Positions 34,296 to 46,544 of a stretch of 64,000 nucleotides of DNA are shown piece after piece. The notes beneath the pieces are model-generated. The model had not been told where the DNA came from. It did not search any database and saw only the letters and a list, made by a program, of their open reading frames with translations. Location of the stretch: positions 33,501-97,500 of the forward strand of contig JAPQWV010000642.1 in NCBI GenBank assembly GCA_027422505.1. Direction: 5' to 3'. Position numbers and translations under genes: made by a program. The stretch is from Craterostigma plantagineum. Its lineage: Eukaryota > Streptophyta > Magnoliopsida > Lamiales > Linderniaceae. Position 1 is the stretch's first letter. Each line of letters opens with the position of its first letter.

Positions 34296-36073
34296 CTACT
34301 CAACGCCCGACGTAGAAGGCAAGAATCTGACGACGAAGCTCGAAAGCGACCAAATACAGACAACGCCGAGGAACTGAAGAACGTTCAAAAGCGTACTGAG
34401 CGAACCATTTATCGCCGCGTTGTGCGATGTCATCTCAGCTCCTCTCACCGTAAACGACAGAGCAGTGACCAACTGTGCTGCTCTGTTCAGCTGGTGCAGC
34501 CTATAAACCTTCCGTACATTTCCCAGAAAAATAAAAAAAAGAAACGAAAAATTAGTTCACAGTCGAACGTTGAAGTGTTCTCAATCTTTTCGATCTTTAC
34601 TTACATGGAAGATTATGGGAATAGCTGGCCATGAAGGTGACTTCTTGTACCTAGCGTAGCGTTCGAAGGCAAACTGTACGATAATTCCAACGAGGTAAGG
34701 AGCTAACGTAGCTGAAGCTGCGGGGCCCGTCCAAGGCCAGACAAAGCCCATTGTGACCATTGGGATTGTCAGGCTGAGGGCTAATATGGTGACCGATGAG
34801 ACCCTATGGCTCAGCTGAGGGTTCGAGCCACGGCTCGTAGGTTGGGAGGGGATTGGCTCGATGGGTCTGTGGAGACGGTCTGAAAGATATAGGGTGACGG
34901 CAACTCCACAGTAGAAAAGGGCTTCGGTGAAGAACAGTATTAGAAAGTCTGGAGAAAAGAAATGAAAATATGATCTGTTAGTTTCTATATGGAGAAGGGA
35001 TCTGCAAAAAATACCAATCTTGAGTTAACTGAAAGAAACGGAAAGTGTTTCATTACCAGTCAACAAAGAATCCTCGAATATGGTAGAGAGTAGCCTGCGC
35101 AAGTAAAGGGAAGGAAAGACGAAAGATGCGACGAGGACTGTTGGGCAAACGAACCATAGAAGGCGATTTTTCTGACCCTTTTCGTTGTTAGCGCGAGATT
35201 CATCTTTTATTACGGGTTTATGCCCGTAAAAGGAGACGAATCCTGGCTTTCCTTCAGCTCCCTCGACCTGATGGAAAGAATCGATGGGAGTTTTATCGTT
35301 GTTATCAGGTAAAGGCTGAACAACTCCTTCTTCTTCCTCTTCCTCGAAATCGCTCAGCTCATAGTCGTCGTCGAAGGATTCTTGATCTTCAGAGGTGGCG
35401 AGAAGAACCTTCGATGAAGCCTCCTTCGCTAGACTCTTTCCATGTATGAGCTGCAATGGCTTACGAGCTTGTACAAAGCGAACAGAGAAAAGACACAATG
35501 AATTCAATAAACAACAACGTTGCTTCATAGAGGCGATCAATTACAACGACTCAAACGTACCTTTGATACTTCTCAGTTGTTCCACATTCAGATGATGCTT
35601 TCCAGGCATTGTAAGTCTCGTGTTCAGCAACTGAAAACCATTAACGAAGGTTATAGAAAAGCTGTTCTTGAAGCAAATATACAGTATTTGTGAATTGGAG
35701 AAGAAAGATGGCATCGCAAGAAAACAGTACAGGGAATAAATTTACACCGTGTGACTTCTACAGATCATCTAACAGAACAGCATAGAGCCATCTTTGCCAT
35801 TCAAATTAAGCAATTGATAGCAGAGCAGACATAGCACATTAAGAGCGGATAAAAAGGTTGCTCTTTCTAAAGCAGAATCAAGAAACTGGAAAATACTAAG
35901 CAGTTCATTCATTCATAGAAGGGAATAGGCAGAACAAATGCCAACAACTTAAGGGAACAAAGAAAGGGTTAATCGTCGCATACCATTGAGTTTGAATTCT
36001 TTCGAAGAGACGCCGGAGAAGCAAATGAAGAGACGCAGGTAAACGAAGCGCCAATCTTCATTCTGCCCACCAT
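34296..36073 (-). CDS. Conserved plastid-type membrane protein (At1g48460-like)
   Basis: Five exons: 35984-36073, 35561-35630, 35057-35467, 34605-34948 and 34296-34508, giving 375 residues with perfect phase. The N-terminus (MVGRMKIGASFTCVSSFASP...) is Ser-rich and lacks acids, as in plastid transit peptides. An acidic linker (DFEEEEEEG) precedes four or five hydrophobic segments, among them LLWFVCPTVLVASFVFPSLYL, LILFFTEALFYCGVAV, MVTMGFVWPWTGPAASATLA and FLGVVCIWSLSSFVV. I recognise the family as the single-copy plant protein sometimes labelled 'tRNA-processing ribonuclease BN'. Nothing in the sequence supports nuclease activity, so the function is unknown. Confidence 0.85.
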
Positions 36074-38700
36074 TTTCCGCAAGCCCACAAAGCAGCAATT
36101 GATACCTCAGCTCAGCTACTTCTGAAATGTCAGAAAGACTGAAATTTTCACGTCATCGGTGAAACCCATTATAAACTGACGGAGCAACAACAGTCGAGGT
36201 TCGCAATTAAATTGCGAAAATCTTAGCTCAAATTTTGGGAGAGAAAGAAACAAAGCGGCTGCTTTGTTCTTTCTGGGATATTTCTTTATTAATTTTTTCG
36301 ATCCTTTCGCTTATTTCCTGCAGTTTGGACTTTAGGCTGCCTTACCCCACGGCGTTTATCCAGGACTTATATTAGAGCAAATACCCAAAATAAGTTTAAT
36401 TTAGGCTTCAGCCCTTACCAATTTATTAGTTTTAAGTATTCGATACACTTATGTGTTTTTGGTAGCACTTTATGGACCTGTAGTACCATTTCATGGACCT
36501 GCAGTGTCAATTCTTCGTGTTGAAGTACCACTTCATCGTTCTGCAGGACCACTTCATTGTTCTGTAATAACATACGATAGTCCGATACCAGTTCATATAC
36601 ATTGTATAATATTTGCGTAAATTTAGGACATTATCTCTAAATTTTACAAAAATCGGATCCTTAACCCTAAAAATTTTCTAACTGCGGCCTAAAACCTAAC
36701 TTATACTTCTTTTGTGGCCTGAAAGTTAATTAATACTATGTTATAACGTTTTATTCATATTTTCATTTTTATTGTATTTCTTTTTTAAATAAACTGGAAA
36801 AAAATAAAATAAATTTCAACGCTTTAGTTTTTGGGCCATTTCAGTAGGGCGGCTTATAACTGCTGACCCAATAGATATTGATTGGTAAACCCTAGCCCAT
36901 TAAGAAAGTGAGAATTTTGTATTTTAGTTATTTCTATTTGTCCCAATCATATGATATCTCCACAAGAAGATCATGGTTTCGATCATATATATATGAACTC
37001 CATGACTTTCATTGGAACCGAAAGCTTAGTAACTGTAGAAGTTGAGATCACAAAGACCATGACGATAACTAAGAGCATAAATATTCACCCATAGCCGAAT
37101 TTGATGTTCAAATTAGCTTCACACTAGACTTATATTATTCGGATTTTAGCAACTACAATTATATTGTGTGCGGTACCTCATGACATGAAAAAAAAAACCC
37201 CACTTTAGGCATAAGGATGACGTAATATATACGTAGAGTAAGATATTCTTTAGCCCAAACTCAGAAGCTCGTAAATATAATGTCATATGGGATCGATTTC
37301 GCTCCAAAACCCAGTCAGCAAATTGAAAGGAAATAGTCCGCAATGGAAGATTAAACGGGAAAGGACGACCCTAATTCTCTATTATTACACGAGTTATTTC
37401 TTAACATCCAATAACCCATTAGTTCAGAATTCAAGATCACTCTTTGCTTTGCTATGAATCATCTTTTAATCCATGCTTGCCTAGATTTTGAAGGTTTGGG
37501 AATAAAGGGCAGTGGCATTTTCAGTATCTGAAACTTATTTTATGTCCCAATTATTTCTATATCGGGGATAGAGTCCAGTCCGTACAATTATTGTGTAGTC
37601 TACATCACACGTGCGATGATATGGAAAAAAAATTATGGAATAATTGACCGAGGAGAAAAAATCAAGTTTTGCTTGAGCAGCACATAGATTCTGAAAACCC
37701 TACTGTTTGTTTTTTTTTCTTGAATTATTGCTCCAACTATTATATATACATATGTCGAATTTATTACAACGACCCACACCCTAAAGGCGGAAACTGTTGT
37801 ACAAAAAGTTCACAAATCGAAGCTAGTTGAATTGTTGTTTAATTCACAAGAACAAGACGCTGGGTTTTTACTTACGCTGTTTAAGGTTTTTCCAGTAACT
37901 CATAAACACAACTATACTGTGTTTCCTTTTTTAAGGGTTTTCTCCGATTAATTCACTTCAAATTTATTGCTTACGTTTAACCCCGACAGCACACGTTAAG
38001 GAAACGTGAGGATCTGAGTTAGAATGCTGACACGGATCAGACGGAACTGAACTGAAGAAGAAGCAGACCAGTACGAGCAATTAGTCATAGTTTATGTCTT
38101 TAGACTATTTTGAGACTGAAGTTGACTCATTTGCTGACAGTTTTGTGAAAAAAAAAAGTGGAACGAAACTGTGCATCAGTTTCGTGCGTGTGTATATGGA
38201 GATTAAAAAGAGACTTTAATTTTCGACAATATATGAAACAGATAATCAATTTGCTGGGCGTACTTTCTGAGAACAACTGTTCTAGTATTGGGATTCTCTA
38301 GTATTTTACAGTCTTTTGTAGGTGAATGCATGAATGCGCCCGAAACACAATAAAAGTTGAAAAGATGTAAAGGGTTGACAGAAGAAGAATGCTCCATCAT
38401 GGGAATATGAATAATGAATATCGTCATCATATGAAGGGAAATGATTCATTATCTTCTACAAATAAAAGAGAAAATATTGCAAGCTATAGGCTATGCCATG
38501 GGGTTTCAGACAGCAGGCCAAAGGTAAGTGGTGGCTCCACAAAGACATTGTACGTACCAACGATCACTTAAATACTTAATGAGCTAAGAACTCGCTTATA
38601 GGGTTAATAGTGGAGGAAAATGAAACAAAAACATCATACAAGAAAAAGCAACAATACACACTATAGAGCATAAGTAACAGTACACACAGATGCGCACATA

Positions 38701-38740
<40 letters not shown>

Positions 38741-38839
38741 CAGATAAGACCTCACCTTTGCCTAGTATATAGACGACGAGCTTTCGCAGGAGCTAGTGAA
38801 GCAACAAAAACCCTAAAATAACTCTTCCTCGCTCGTTCC
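36074..38839. other. Intergenic, AT-rich, with a dispersed repeat
   Basis: No gene was recognised in 2.8 kb. A dispersed repeat copy lies at about 36400-36740 (separate entry). An (AT)n microsatellite occupies about 38704-38736, just downstream of the LBD stop. The part nearest 36074 is the leader and promoter of the membrane-protein gene. Confidence 0.5.
36400..36740 (+). repeat. Dispersed repeat family A, copy 1
   Basis: Contains degenerate short units of the type CACTTCATCGTTCTGCAG, repeated with variation at about 36465-36570. Then follows AAATTTTACAAAAATCGGATCC and a purine-rich tail. The same order of elements recurs at about 52300-52620, same strand, with roughly 75-80% similarity by eye. 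It has no coding potential; family unknown. Confidence 0.6.
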
Positions 38840-39322
38840 TCACATATTCTTACCATAACCATGATCGTTGTTCCTCGTTGGGAAACTGCCATGACCGCCG
38901 CCGTAAGGCAAAGAAGAAGAGCCACCATTCGATGCGCCAAACTGATGATGATTATAAACCCCATCGTTAGCGCAGGCGTAAAGAATCAGCTTCTCATTCG
39001 CTGCGTCGAGCTCTTTCTGCAGTCGAGCGACTTCTCTTTGGAGGAAAGCAATGACCCCAACGCATCCGTAGACAGGGTCTCTTATTCGCGCTTCGGCTTC
39101 GTAGGCCAACGTGCTGACTGCTTCTCCGCGCTCGTGGGGGTGAATTTCGTTGAGGAGCTTCGAAACGTTGCTCGCGCCGAAAACCTTGTGAACGCTGGAG
39201 AATTTCAGAGGCTCCTCGGACGGGAAATGAGGCGCAAAGATGCAGCCAGGCAGGCATTTCCTTCGAAGGAATTTGCAGCCAGCGCATGGAGTAGTGTAGC
39301 AGCTTGATGATGATGAGGCCAT
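38840..39322 (-). CDS. LOB-domain (LBD/ASL) transcription factor, class I
   Basis: 160 residues from the Met at 39322; an upstream in-frame Met (39346) adds MAHVRRLR, but MASSSSSCYTTPCAGC is the usual LBD start. LBD proteins are plant-specific DNA-binding factors controlling organ boundaries and lateral organ growth. All hallmarks are present: C-block CAGCKFLRRKCLPGC (C-x2-C-x6-C-x3-C), GAS block (FAPHFP to HPHERGEAV, with FGASNVSKLL), and a leucine-zipper-like coil (VGVIAFLQREVARLQKELDAANEKL). The short Gly/His/Ser-rich C-terminus matches the LOB/LBD25-like subgroup. The gene appears intronless within the coding region, whereas many LBDs have one intron. It stands alone, with 2.8 kb and 1.1 kb of non-coding DNA on either side. 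Confidence 0.93.
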   Translation of the reverse strand: MASSSSSCYTTPCAGCKFLRRKCLPGCIFAPHFPSEEPLKFSSVHKVFGASNVSKLLNEIHPHERGEAVSTLAYEAEARIRDPVYGCVGVIAFLQREVARLQKELDAANEKLILYACANDGVYNHHQFGASNGGSSSLPYGGGHGSFPTRNNDHGYGKNM

Positions 39323-40466
39323 TCTCAGTCTTCGTACATGGGCCAATTCAAAGAAAGAATTGTTATTGCAGGTAAGTTTTGTCAGAACTTATGATTAGAA
39401 GTACTTCTAATTAAGTCCTTAATGTTTCTGCTATGTGTTTGTGTATATATTTTGTGCCACTCGAACGCTCTCAAAACACAATAGACCAAATTAACAAGCG
39501 CCACTTACATAGATAGTTCATTTTTTTTTGTCTACACCCTTAAATAGGTAAACATGCTTTATATGGATCCTTGATATGCTTCAAGGAACATCGATACAGA
39601 CATCATGATTTAGTGAGTCTTTCTACTGTAGCTAGACAACTAACTAGGTAAGGGAAAGATCTTGTGAGTTACTCGCAAAAAGAAAACCCTAGATCTAGGA
39701 TGCTCGTAAGTACCGTCAATTTAAGACACTATTTGTCATTAACCTTTCCTAGCTAAGAACATGTTCCGAGTTGAAGAATGTGACTAGACACACATAGTAA
39801 AAGCAGATCGATCACAGCTATTTTACCTGTCTTCTGCTCTAGCAACCTTGTATTTCCTGACCCCTTTTTCTAGGGTTATTACAACAAGGTTGAAAGGGGA
39901 AGTATCTTTTATGTAGAGAAGTTTCAAAGAAATGTTCTTTCTTTGTTGACCAAAAAGCGAGCACAAATGCAGAAACTGGCTGAAGAGGAACTCGGATACA
40001 GATTTGTGTCAGCAGATGTAAGAGATTGAAAGTATTCAAGTGTTAATTATTTACCTCTTATTAAGAAGTAAAAGGGAAAAGAAAATCCTAATTGATGTGG
40101 TAATGATATAATAATGAATGGTGGAGACACCGAGCATTATAATCGGGTTGGGAAATAATGATGGAAAAGACATATGAACAATTAAGGGTTTTATTTAGAA
40201 AAAAAGATAAAACGATTATGACATTGCATCTGATAAATTTACATAAATATAGATCTGTGTCGGATGTTATCATCTTTTAGTTCCTGGCCTTACACGACTC
40301 TCCCCCATTAATAGAAAAAAAGTATTCAACTAATGACTTTTATCGTTAATAAAAACTAATTTATTTTCCCTCAAGTGCGTACTGCAGTACTTAAGGACTA
40401 TACCAATTTGGAAAGAGGGAAGCAAATCCGCTATATACCAAGAGAATGTCAATTCAAATTCCTTTA
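39323..40466 (-). promoter_or_regulatory. Upstream region of the LBD gene
   Basis: AT-rich, no coding exon recognised. It would include the LBD promoter and leader, read on the minus strand. No specific operator can be supported. Confidence 0.35.
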
Positions 40467-40673
40467 TGCTACGTTTGGATCGGGGGATTTCGATTTGAAA
40501 TCCGAATTTCATTCAAATCACCCGTTTGGCAACCGCTCGGATTTGGATTTCGATTTCGTCCAAATCCGAGGAGAATTCGAGCGCTTGTCTTTTGATGGAT
40601 TTGAAATACGATCGGAAACGATCCGTTTTCGAAATACCAAATCTTGCCGTGATTATTTTCTTAAATAATAATA

Positions 40674-40706
<33 letters not shown>

Positions 40707-41079
40707 GTTGACAAACGATGAGTCGAGCCGACCAGCGAGCTCGACGAACGACGAGTCGAGTCGGCCGACGAGCTCGACGACATGAGTCAAGTCAACTCGC
40801 GAGCTCGACGAGCCCGCTCGAGCTCGACGACCGATGAGTCGAGCCGGCTTGCGAACTCGACGACCGATGGGTCAAGTCGGCTCACGAACTCGGTGAGCCA
40901 GCTCGAGCTCGATGACCAATGGCTCAAGCCGGCTCGAGAGCTCGAAGCACATTTTGAAATTCGGATTTCCGAAATCCTAACGTTTGCCAAACGGTGGATT
41001 TGTATTTAAAATTTGGATTTCGGAATTCATAATTTCAAATCACGGATTTCAATTCAAATACACCAATCCAAACGCAACC
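40467..41079. mobile_element. PIF/Harbinger-like MITE with long inverted repeats
   Basis: Termini TGCTACGTTTGGATCGG and the complement of CCAATCCAAACGCAACC match at most positions and are flanked by TTA direct repeats (40464-40466 and 41080-41082), the Harbinger target signature. Inverted similarity extends inward for about 110 bp: the GATTTCGATTTGAAATCC side mirrors GGATTTCAATTCAAATACA, and both arms contain CGTTTGGCAA. The centre holds (TTA)n at about 40673-40706 and a GC-rich degenerate array of CGAGCTCGACGA-like units at 40720-40950. Open frames here are by-products of the repeat; no transposase is present. Confidence 0.75.
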
Positions 41080-41479
41080 TTAAATTCTTGTAATATAAAC
41101 TGTACTAGTAGATCTTTACATATATAAAAGCCTTAGAAGAAGGGTTTTATGCTTTGAACGAGTAAGTGGCTGCAAATGCCAAACTAAAGGAATATATTCT
41201 GCTTGGTAATGGTTGCGACGCCTTGCTTTGTCCAATTGCATTCCCCATCTTCCACTTATTTATAATATTTAATTGAGTAAATTCTCATCTAATGGCAAGT
41301 TATTACATAGTTAATTCTTGATTATGTGCGCATTGACTGTGTGAATGGATGGATATCTTTCGGAATATATGGCTAACGAGGACAACTTTGCAAGGGTTTA
41401 CTATCAACCCGGAGCCAAGATACGCCCAAGTACTCAATATATTTCTTTACGGATATGTAATAAGTTACAATGTATAATA

Positions 41480-42351
41480 CTAGTAATCTTTGCACATTCA
41501 AATGCATGTGCTATAATATATCAATAAATAATATTAAGTTTATTTTAATTTATGAATTTTTAATAAAAATTATAATTTAAATTTAATTATGTATCTATAT
41601 AAATTATAAAATAGAGGTTTAACAGTAATTAGCTAAAAATGGTAACTAACGAAAAATAGTAATTAAGTATCCTGAGGTTTTTTTATTATACAATTTTTTG
41701 TTAGAGTAACGGAGCAAATGACAGTTTATACTCACCGGGGTCGAACGAGATCATCTTTCCCAATGGATGTCTCAATGGGTGTGTACCCACTAATTAGATT
41801 GATGACATGGAAATTCCACATTTTACACTTAAAATATAAGTATATGACAATCCAATGACCGAGACTCAACATAATATTGGGATAAAGGCTTCAATTGATG
41901 ACATGGAAATTAGATTTTCAAATTAAAACTGAAGAGACAAAAATTGTGGATACTTGCGCGAGGTTGCTTTAATTAAAATTCATTGTCAGTTTAATTATTT
42001 TGCTCTATCTTTATATTTTTACAAAAATATCTTTTCATTTGATAATCCTTACAATAGTCGACAATATTTATATAAATATAATAAATATAAAATTAATACT
42101 TTTTATATGATCTTAGTAATAATAAAGGAGAAAACATTCCAGAAAGATAAAAACAGAAAAAATTTAGAGTTTAGCATGTATACATGGGGTCCACAATTTT
42201 TTTTCTCTCTCCCTCTCTTTACACATCTCATCTCTATGTAGTGTTAGAATTTCCATGTCATCAATTTAATTAGTGCGTACACCCATTGAGACATTTATTG
42301 GGACAGATGATCTCGTTAAGTTAGGGCCCTAACGCTTAATAAAATAGTATA
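41480..42351 (-). mobile_element. Helitron-like element (minus orientation)
   Basis: Read on the minus strand it ends TTGAATGTGCAAAGATTA then CTAG|T, with a GCAC...GTGC hairpin about ten bases before CTAG. It starts near TATACTATTTTATTAAGCG, resembling the TCTATACT...TTATTAAGC 5' ends seen elsewhere in the window, though the leading TC is not preserved. The 3' 130 bp recur at about 49310-49443. Inside lies a 75-80-bp inverted repeat (41745-41812 against 42246-42316) enclosing AT-rich DNA, possibly a nested MITE. Boundaries at the 5' end are approximate. Confidence 0.5.
41745..42316. repeat. Inverted repeat pair inside the Helitron-like element
   Basis: The arm at 41745-41812 (CGAGATCATC...TGTCTCAATGGGTGTG...TTGATGACATGGAAATT) is mirrored at 42246-42316 with about 85-90% match by eye. 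A third partial copy (TTGATGACATGGAAATTAGA) stands in direct orientation at about 41893. This looks like a foldback MITE or an element-internal palindrome. It has no coding capacity. Confidence 0.7.
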
Positions 42352-42359
42352 TATATATA

Positions 42360-42700
42360 TCTTTCTATTTTATTAAGCCCCTTGCCCTCATAAAAACTGC
42401 CCAATTTCAATTTAGTGTGTCAATTCCAACCAATCAAATTTATCTACAATTAATAATTAATAAAAAAGACAACCAAATATGGTGTGCGAATTTTCTGATT
42501 AAACAAATATTAATTAACAAGACAAATAGATCACGTTCTTTATCAATGAAACTGCCTATTCTTTAGCAATGCTTTCTCACTCATATTATTAGTAAAATGA
42601 TTATTTTTTCTCACTAAATATTACAATCAAAATTAAAATAAAAACCACTCAGTAAATTATCGATTTTTTTTTTCACCCACGGGGTGTGCACAATATACTA

Positions 42701-42701
<1 letters not shown>
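42360..42701 (+). mobile_element. Small Helitron-like element, head-to-head with the previous one
   Basis: Starts A|TCTTTCTATTTTATTAAGCC and ends with the hairpin CACCC-ACG-GGGTG, eleven bases, then CTAG|T. The host A (42359) and T (42702) fit Helitron insertion between A and T. An (AT)n tract follows at about 42707-42736. It is 342 bp with no coding capacity. Without an empty-site comparison this remains a structural call. Confidence 0.5.
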
Positions 42702-42739
<38 letters not shown>

Positions 42740-43270
42740 TCTTGCTCTCAAGTCAAGATATGCCTAATTTACGATGTAGTTCAATGGCAATGTATTATGT
42801 AACGATAAATGCTTTCTACAGAGATTCTTGCACCACGGAATGTAGAATTTCAATTAAAAAGTTCGAATAAAAAAAGCTCTTTGCAATACATACGTATGGA
42901 TGACGTTATCATGCACTATCAGAAATGTTACGACATCGTATGGCAAAGGAGACACGGGCTTGGCCCAAGATTCTAGCCCGGCCCGTTCATATTGTAAGGC
43001 GATGAAAATGAAAAGCAGAATGGACGTTCAAAACTATAACAGCCAAAATATTGCTCTGCTCCATCTTATATAATCTCAATCAAGTTACAGAAAATTTCAG
43101 ACACCATCAAGAAAATGATCGTTGGTTTACAGCAGCAGAGAAGATTTGAAATCGAAATCGTAAAACTTTAACAGCCAAAATATGTATGCAAATGCCAGCA
43201 TTTCATCACATTTTCCATGACATATATAGCTTCAAACGAATTCGTGTAAGAAAGAAAAACAATAGCGAAA

Positions 43271-44669
43271 TCAAGTGAATTCCCTATTGCAGAGGTTGTA
43301 ACCCGATATGAGGCAGCTAAAGGCGAAGGCCAAAAACGCCAGAAAAGACATTGAAATCGAAGCGCTCGCCATGAATGTGAACTCATCCTCGCCCCAGTTT
43401 GAAGTCCAGTCGTAAACTCTTGTAGCAGCCGAAGAAGATGATGACATTAGAAGGTACGCTAAAAGCTGCTTTACAACAATCATAAACATCATCAGCAATA
43501 ATCTTTAGCTAAAGTGAAAGAAAATGTGGATATAACATATAACATAAGCTTGCCTGATCCATGGAGAAATCGAAATGGAATCTTAGGTCGTGATTTATGA
43601 ATTGTTTCCCGGCGAACAAATGGTAAGAAACGTCGAAAGCTTGGAAGCTCGAATACAAGAATGCGATAACGTTTACTGATAGACAGTACCTAATAAGATC
43701 ACAAGAAGGGAAAAAAAAAAAAAAAAAAGAGGTATTTTTGCTTCTGTTCTGTTCTTGGATGATTTTACCTGCTGCAGTGATGTAATAATGTTTGATTGTG
43801 AACGATGAGATTATATTTCAGACATATTACCGATATTCTTTGTATCGATAGAAGGAATCGCCGCTCCATCCTTGAGTTTTATCAGCTGCCATGACTGAGA
43901 ATGAGACCAAACATGCCACAGCTTCGAAGATTCTGAAGGCTAATGTTGCCTTCTTCACCGCCGTGTTCCTCTTTGACCGCCTCAAAATTGAGTCAACCGC
44001 CGCCCTTGACTGCTTATCTCCGCCTGCCTCTTCGTCGGACACGCCGCCGTGTCTATTCTCCTCCTCGTCCTCGCCGGCGACGGGCCTTAAGTTCTTTGCT
44101 ATGATGGGCTGCTGTTCGTTTCTTGCCTGAAGTTGGTTGACCTCCACGACCACTAGAGAGGTTTCGTTCGACGTGAAATTGGGACTCGCCGGCGTGGGAT
44201 TCTCCGACGGGCGGTGCTCTTCCCGGGCGGCGTTGCTTCCCCTTTCCGACGGCGAGCTCGCCGGGAAGTCAGGAGAGGGATTCTTCTCTTCAGGGAAATC
44301 GATACTCTCAGACAAGTGGTCTATCAGGCGGTGCTTTTCCGGCGACTTCGTCGGGAAATCGGGAATTTCCTTCTGGGTTTCTTTTGGATGGGGATTTCGC
44401 CGCCGACCCTTTTCTCTTTCGGCCGGGAAACTCTCAGGCGAGTTGGAATTGGTCGGCGAGCAGTAGTTATTAACCAAAACGAGGGCTTTGCTGTACCTAT
44501 CGTCGGAACCGTCGTTCTCCAGCGGCGGAGAAGGGTCGTCGGATCTCAGCGGCGAATGCCAAGATGTTATCGATTCGACGTCGGAGATCGATAAATGGCT
44601 ACCGCCGCCGCTTCTCTTCAGATTCCTCTTGCTACGATTATCGTTCTCCGTGAGCTCAGCGTTCTCCAT
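43271..44669 (-). CDS. CASP-like protein with long N-terminal extension (CASPL4A type)
   Basis: Three exons: 43831-44669, 43554-43689 and 43271-43465, giving 389 residues with consistent phases. CASP-like proteins are four-helix MARVEL-related membrane proteins that organise plasma-membrane domains and local wall deposition. The first 235 residues are Ser/Pro/Glu-rich and probably disordered. The first membrane helix begins at about VKKATLAFRIFEAVACLVSFSV; later segments are RYCLSVNVIAFLYSSFQAF, QLLAYLLMSSSSSA and SISMSFLAFLAFAFSCLISGY. DWTSNWGEDEFTFMASAS matches the conserved CASPL4 extracellular loop and helix. Intron 2 appears to use a GC donor (CAG|GCAAGC). No frame lesion. Confidence 0.9.
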
Positions 44670-45060
44670 TGCTACACAGCAGTGTTCTTGAGTGGAGCGT
44701 GTGAGTGAGCTTGGTAGTGATGAAGTGAGGCTGGAAATAAATATAAAAATTTTATTCTAATTAATTAAATGTAGTCTGTACAAATCACAGACATGAGTCA
44801 TACGTAACTCAAGAGTCAAGCAAGTCTTTGTTTATTAACTTCATCTATATTCTAATCTTATCTTTCGATTTTGAAAGTGACTCTCAAAAGTCGTATGCTT
44901 ATTCGATTTTTATTTATTTCATGGAATATTACTTTTAGTAAATGAAATGGAATATATGCTAATAACATTCAAATCCCTTTTTCTTATATAGAAAAGGTAA
45001 GTATGTTCTACATTATTTCTCTATGTTATTTTCCTGCCTAGTTACGAGTTTGGTAGTTTA
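44670..45060 (-). other. Upstream region of the CASP-like gene
   Basis: 390 bp of AT-rich DNA between the CASP-like start and the Helitron terminus. It is presumed promoter and leader; no motif worth naming. Confidence 0.35.
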
Positions 45061-45230
45061 TCTATACTATATAAAAGTTGGATTTGGACTCTCATTGACC
45101 ATTCTCTTAGCCAATCCCGATGCGACATGTCAGCAACCTCAATGCAAATGACTATTTTAGGCCCATATGAGGTTGGAATTACACCCGCCACGTTTGTTTA
45201 TGTTGGAAGGTGAAGAGGCTAGGCTGCAAG

Positions 45231-45420
45231 CAGTAGACGAAGAGTTCCGTCCATTAATTAGACCTTCAACGATTTATGAGTTGAGAAAATAAGAAAACCC
45301 TAAAAGCGATTCAGTTGATTGTCTGCAGTAGACGAAGAGTTCCGTCCATTAATTAGACCTTCAACGATTTATGAGTTGAGAAAATAAGAAAACCCTAAAA
45401 GCGATTCAGTTGATTGTCTC
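45231..45420 (+). repeat. Perfect 95-bp tandem duplication
   Basis: 45231-45325 and 45326-45420 look identical by eye, both starting CAGTAGACGAAGAG and ending TTGATTGTCT(G/C). The distal half (TTTATGAGTTGAGAAAATAAG...) recurs once more with two changes at about 46846-46910. Identity indicates a recent duplication inside the Helitron. Confidence 0.92.
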
Positions 45421-45464
45421 TTTCGCGGGTTCGGTTCATCAGTTGCTCATCATCTTTGTTACAG

Positions 45465-46210
45465 CGTTTCTTGATTGATTAGTCGATTTGATTTGAGTCG
45501 GGCGATGTATACTTCTTTAGTTTATTGATTTCTATGAAGTGCTTATTTACTGTTTCTGAAATTGTCGTGCCCAACCTGCAATACTTCAGCTTCTGGGCAA
45601 CTGATTCATAGCCTAACATTCTTGACTCACCACTACAGCAAGAATCTTCAGAACAAACGGTGGCTACTCACCGAGCCCAAGCACCCATAACTCCACGTTC
45701 AACTTTCTTCCTCACAACCTGGGTAAAAGATCGAATCTTTCTTACAGATTTTTCCTTTATTTTTCTGGGTTGGTTTTGTGCCTCCATTTTTCGGTTTATT
45801 AGTGTATTCGCAGGTTATATAATTTTTTTTGTCAATATCTTGATCTGTAATGAAGATTATTCCCACCGAACTACTGCGCGATTGATTTTGGTACACGGGC
45901 TCCCTAAAAAGCTTTCGCTCCATCAAAAGGTTCGTGCAATTCTCTCAAGATCGGTTGACAGGGATACACATAGATGATGGATTTTACGACTTTAGATTAG
46001 ATGGGGCTTAATTCTCAAGTGGCCGTGCCAAGATCATCTTTCTTATATCGTTTCTTGATTGATTAGTCGATTTGATTTGGGTGGGGCGATGTATACTTCT
46101 TTAGTTTATGGATGTCTATGAAGTGCTTATGAACTGTTTGTGAAATTGTTGTGCCCAACCTGCAATTCTTCAGCTTCTGGGCGACTGATTCATAGCCTAA
46201 CATTCTTGAC
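45465..46210 (+). repeat. 162-bp direct repeat pair inside the Helitron
   Basis: Copies at 45465-45626 and 46049-46210, both from CGTTTCTTGATTGATTAGTCG to CCTAACATTCTTGAC, differ at about a dozen positions. The spacing (584 bp) and divergence point to an older duplication than the 95-bp tandem. Confidence 0.9.
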
Positions 46211-46544
46211 ATGAGTGGTCTAATCAATCACTGATGAAGTATTTGGCGATATCTCATGTTCATATCTTGATTTTGATTTTTCATTCTCGAAATTTTGTAT
46301 GATCTTTCTACGTATAGTGAAAATCATGTTTTAATATCACGGATAAGAGCTTCGGTGGTAAAAATATCACGGATTATGTGGTAGAATGTTTGCACAAACT
46401 CCTCATGCTTTATATGTTCGATAGATAAATCTGCTACTCGCTTCCTATTCTCTTATTTTAATATTCGCTCCTTGCCAGTTTCAGTTAATATCCAAGCATG
46501 GCTTTGCGAATCATCGAAGCTGTAGTATAATCGAGGTATGGAAT

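Noticed and set aside
40375..40711. 97- and 61-codon open frames near 40.5 kb
   Set aside because: They run through the inverted arm and (TTA)n of a MITE and have no domain.
44137..44594. Plus-strand open frames of 109-126 codons at 44.1-44.6 kb
   Set aside because: They are antisense shadows of the Ser/Pro-rich N-terminus of the CASP-like gene.
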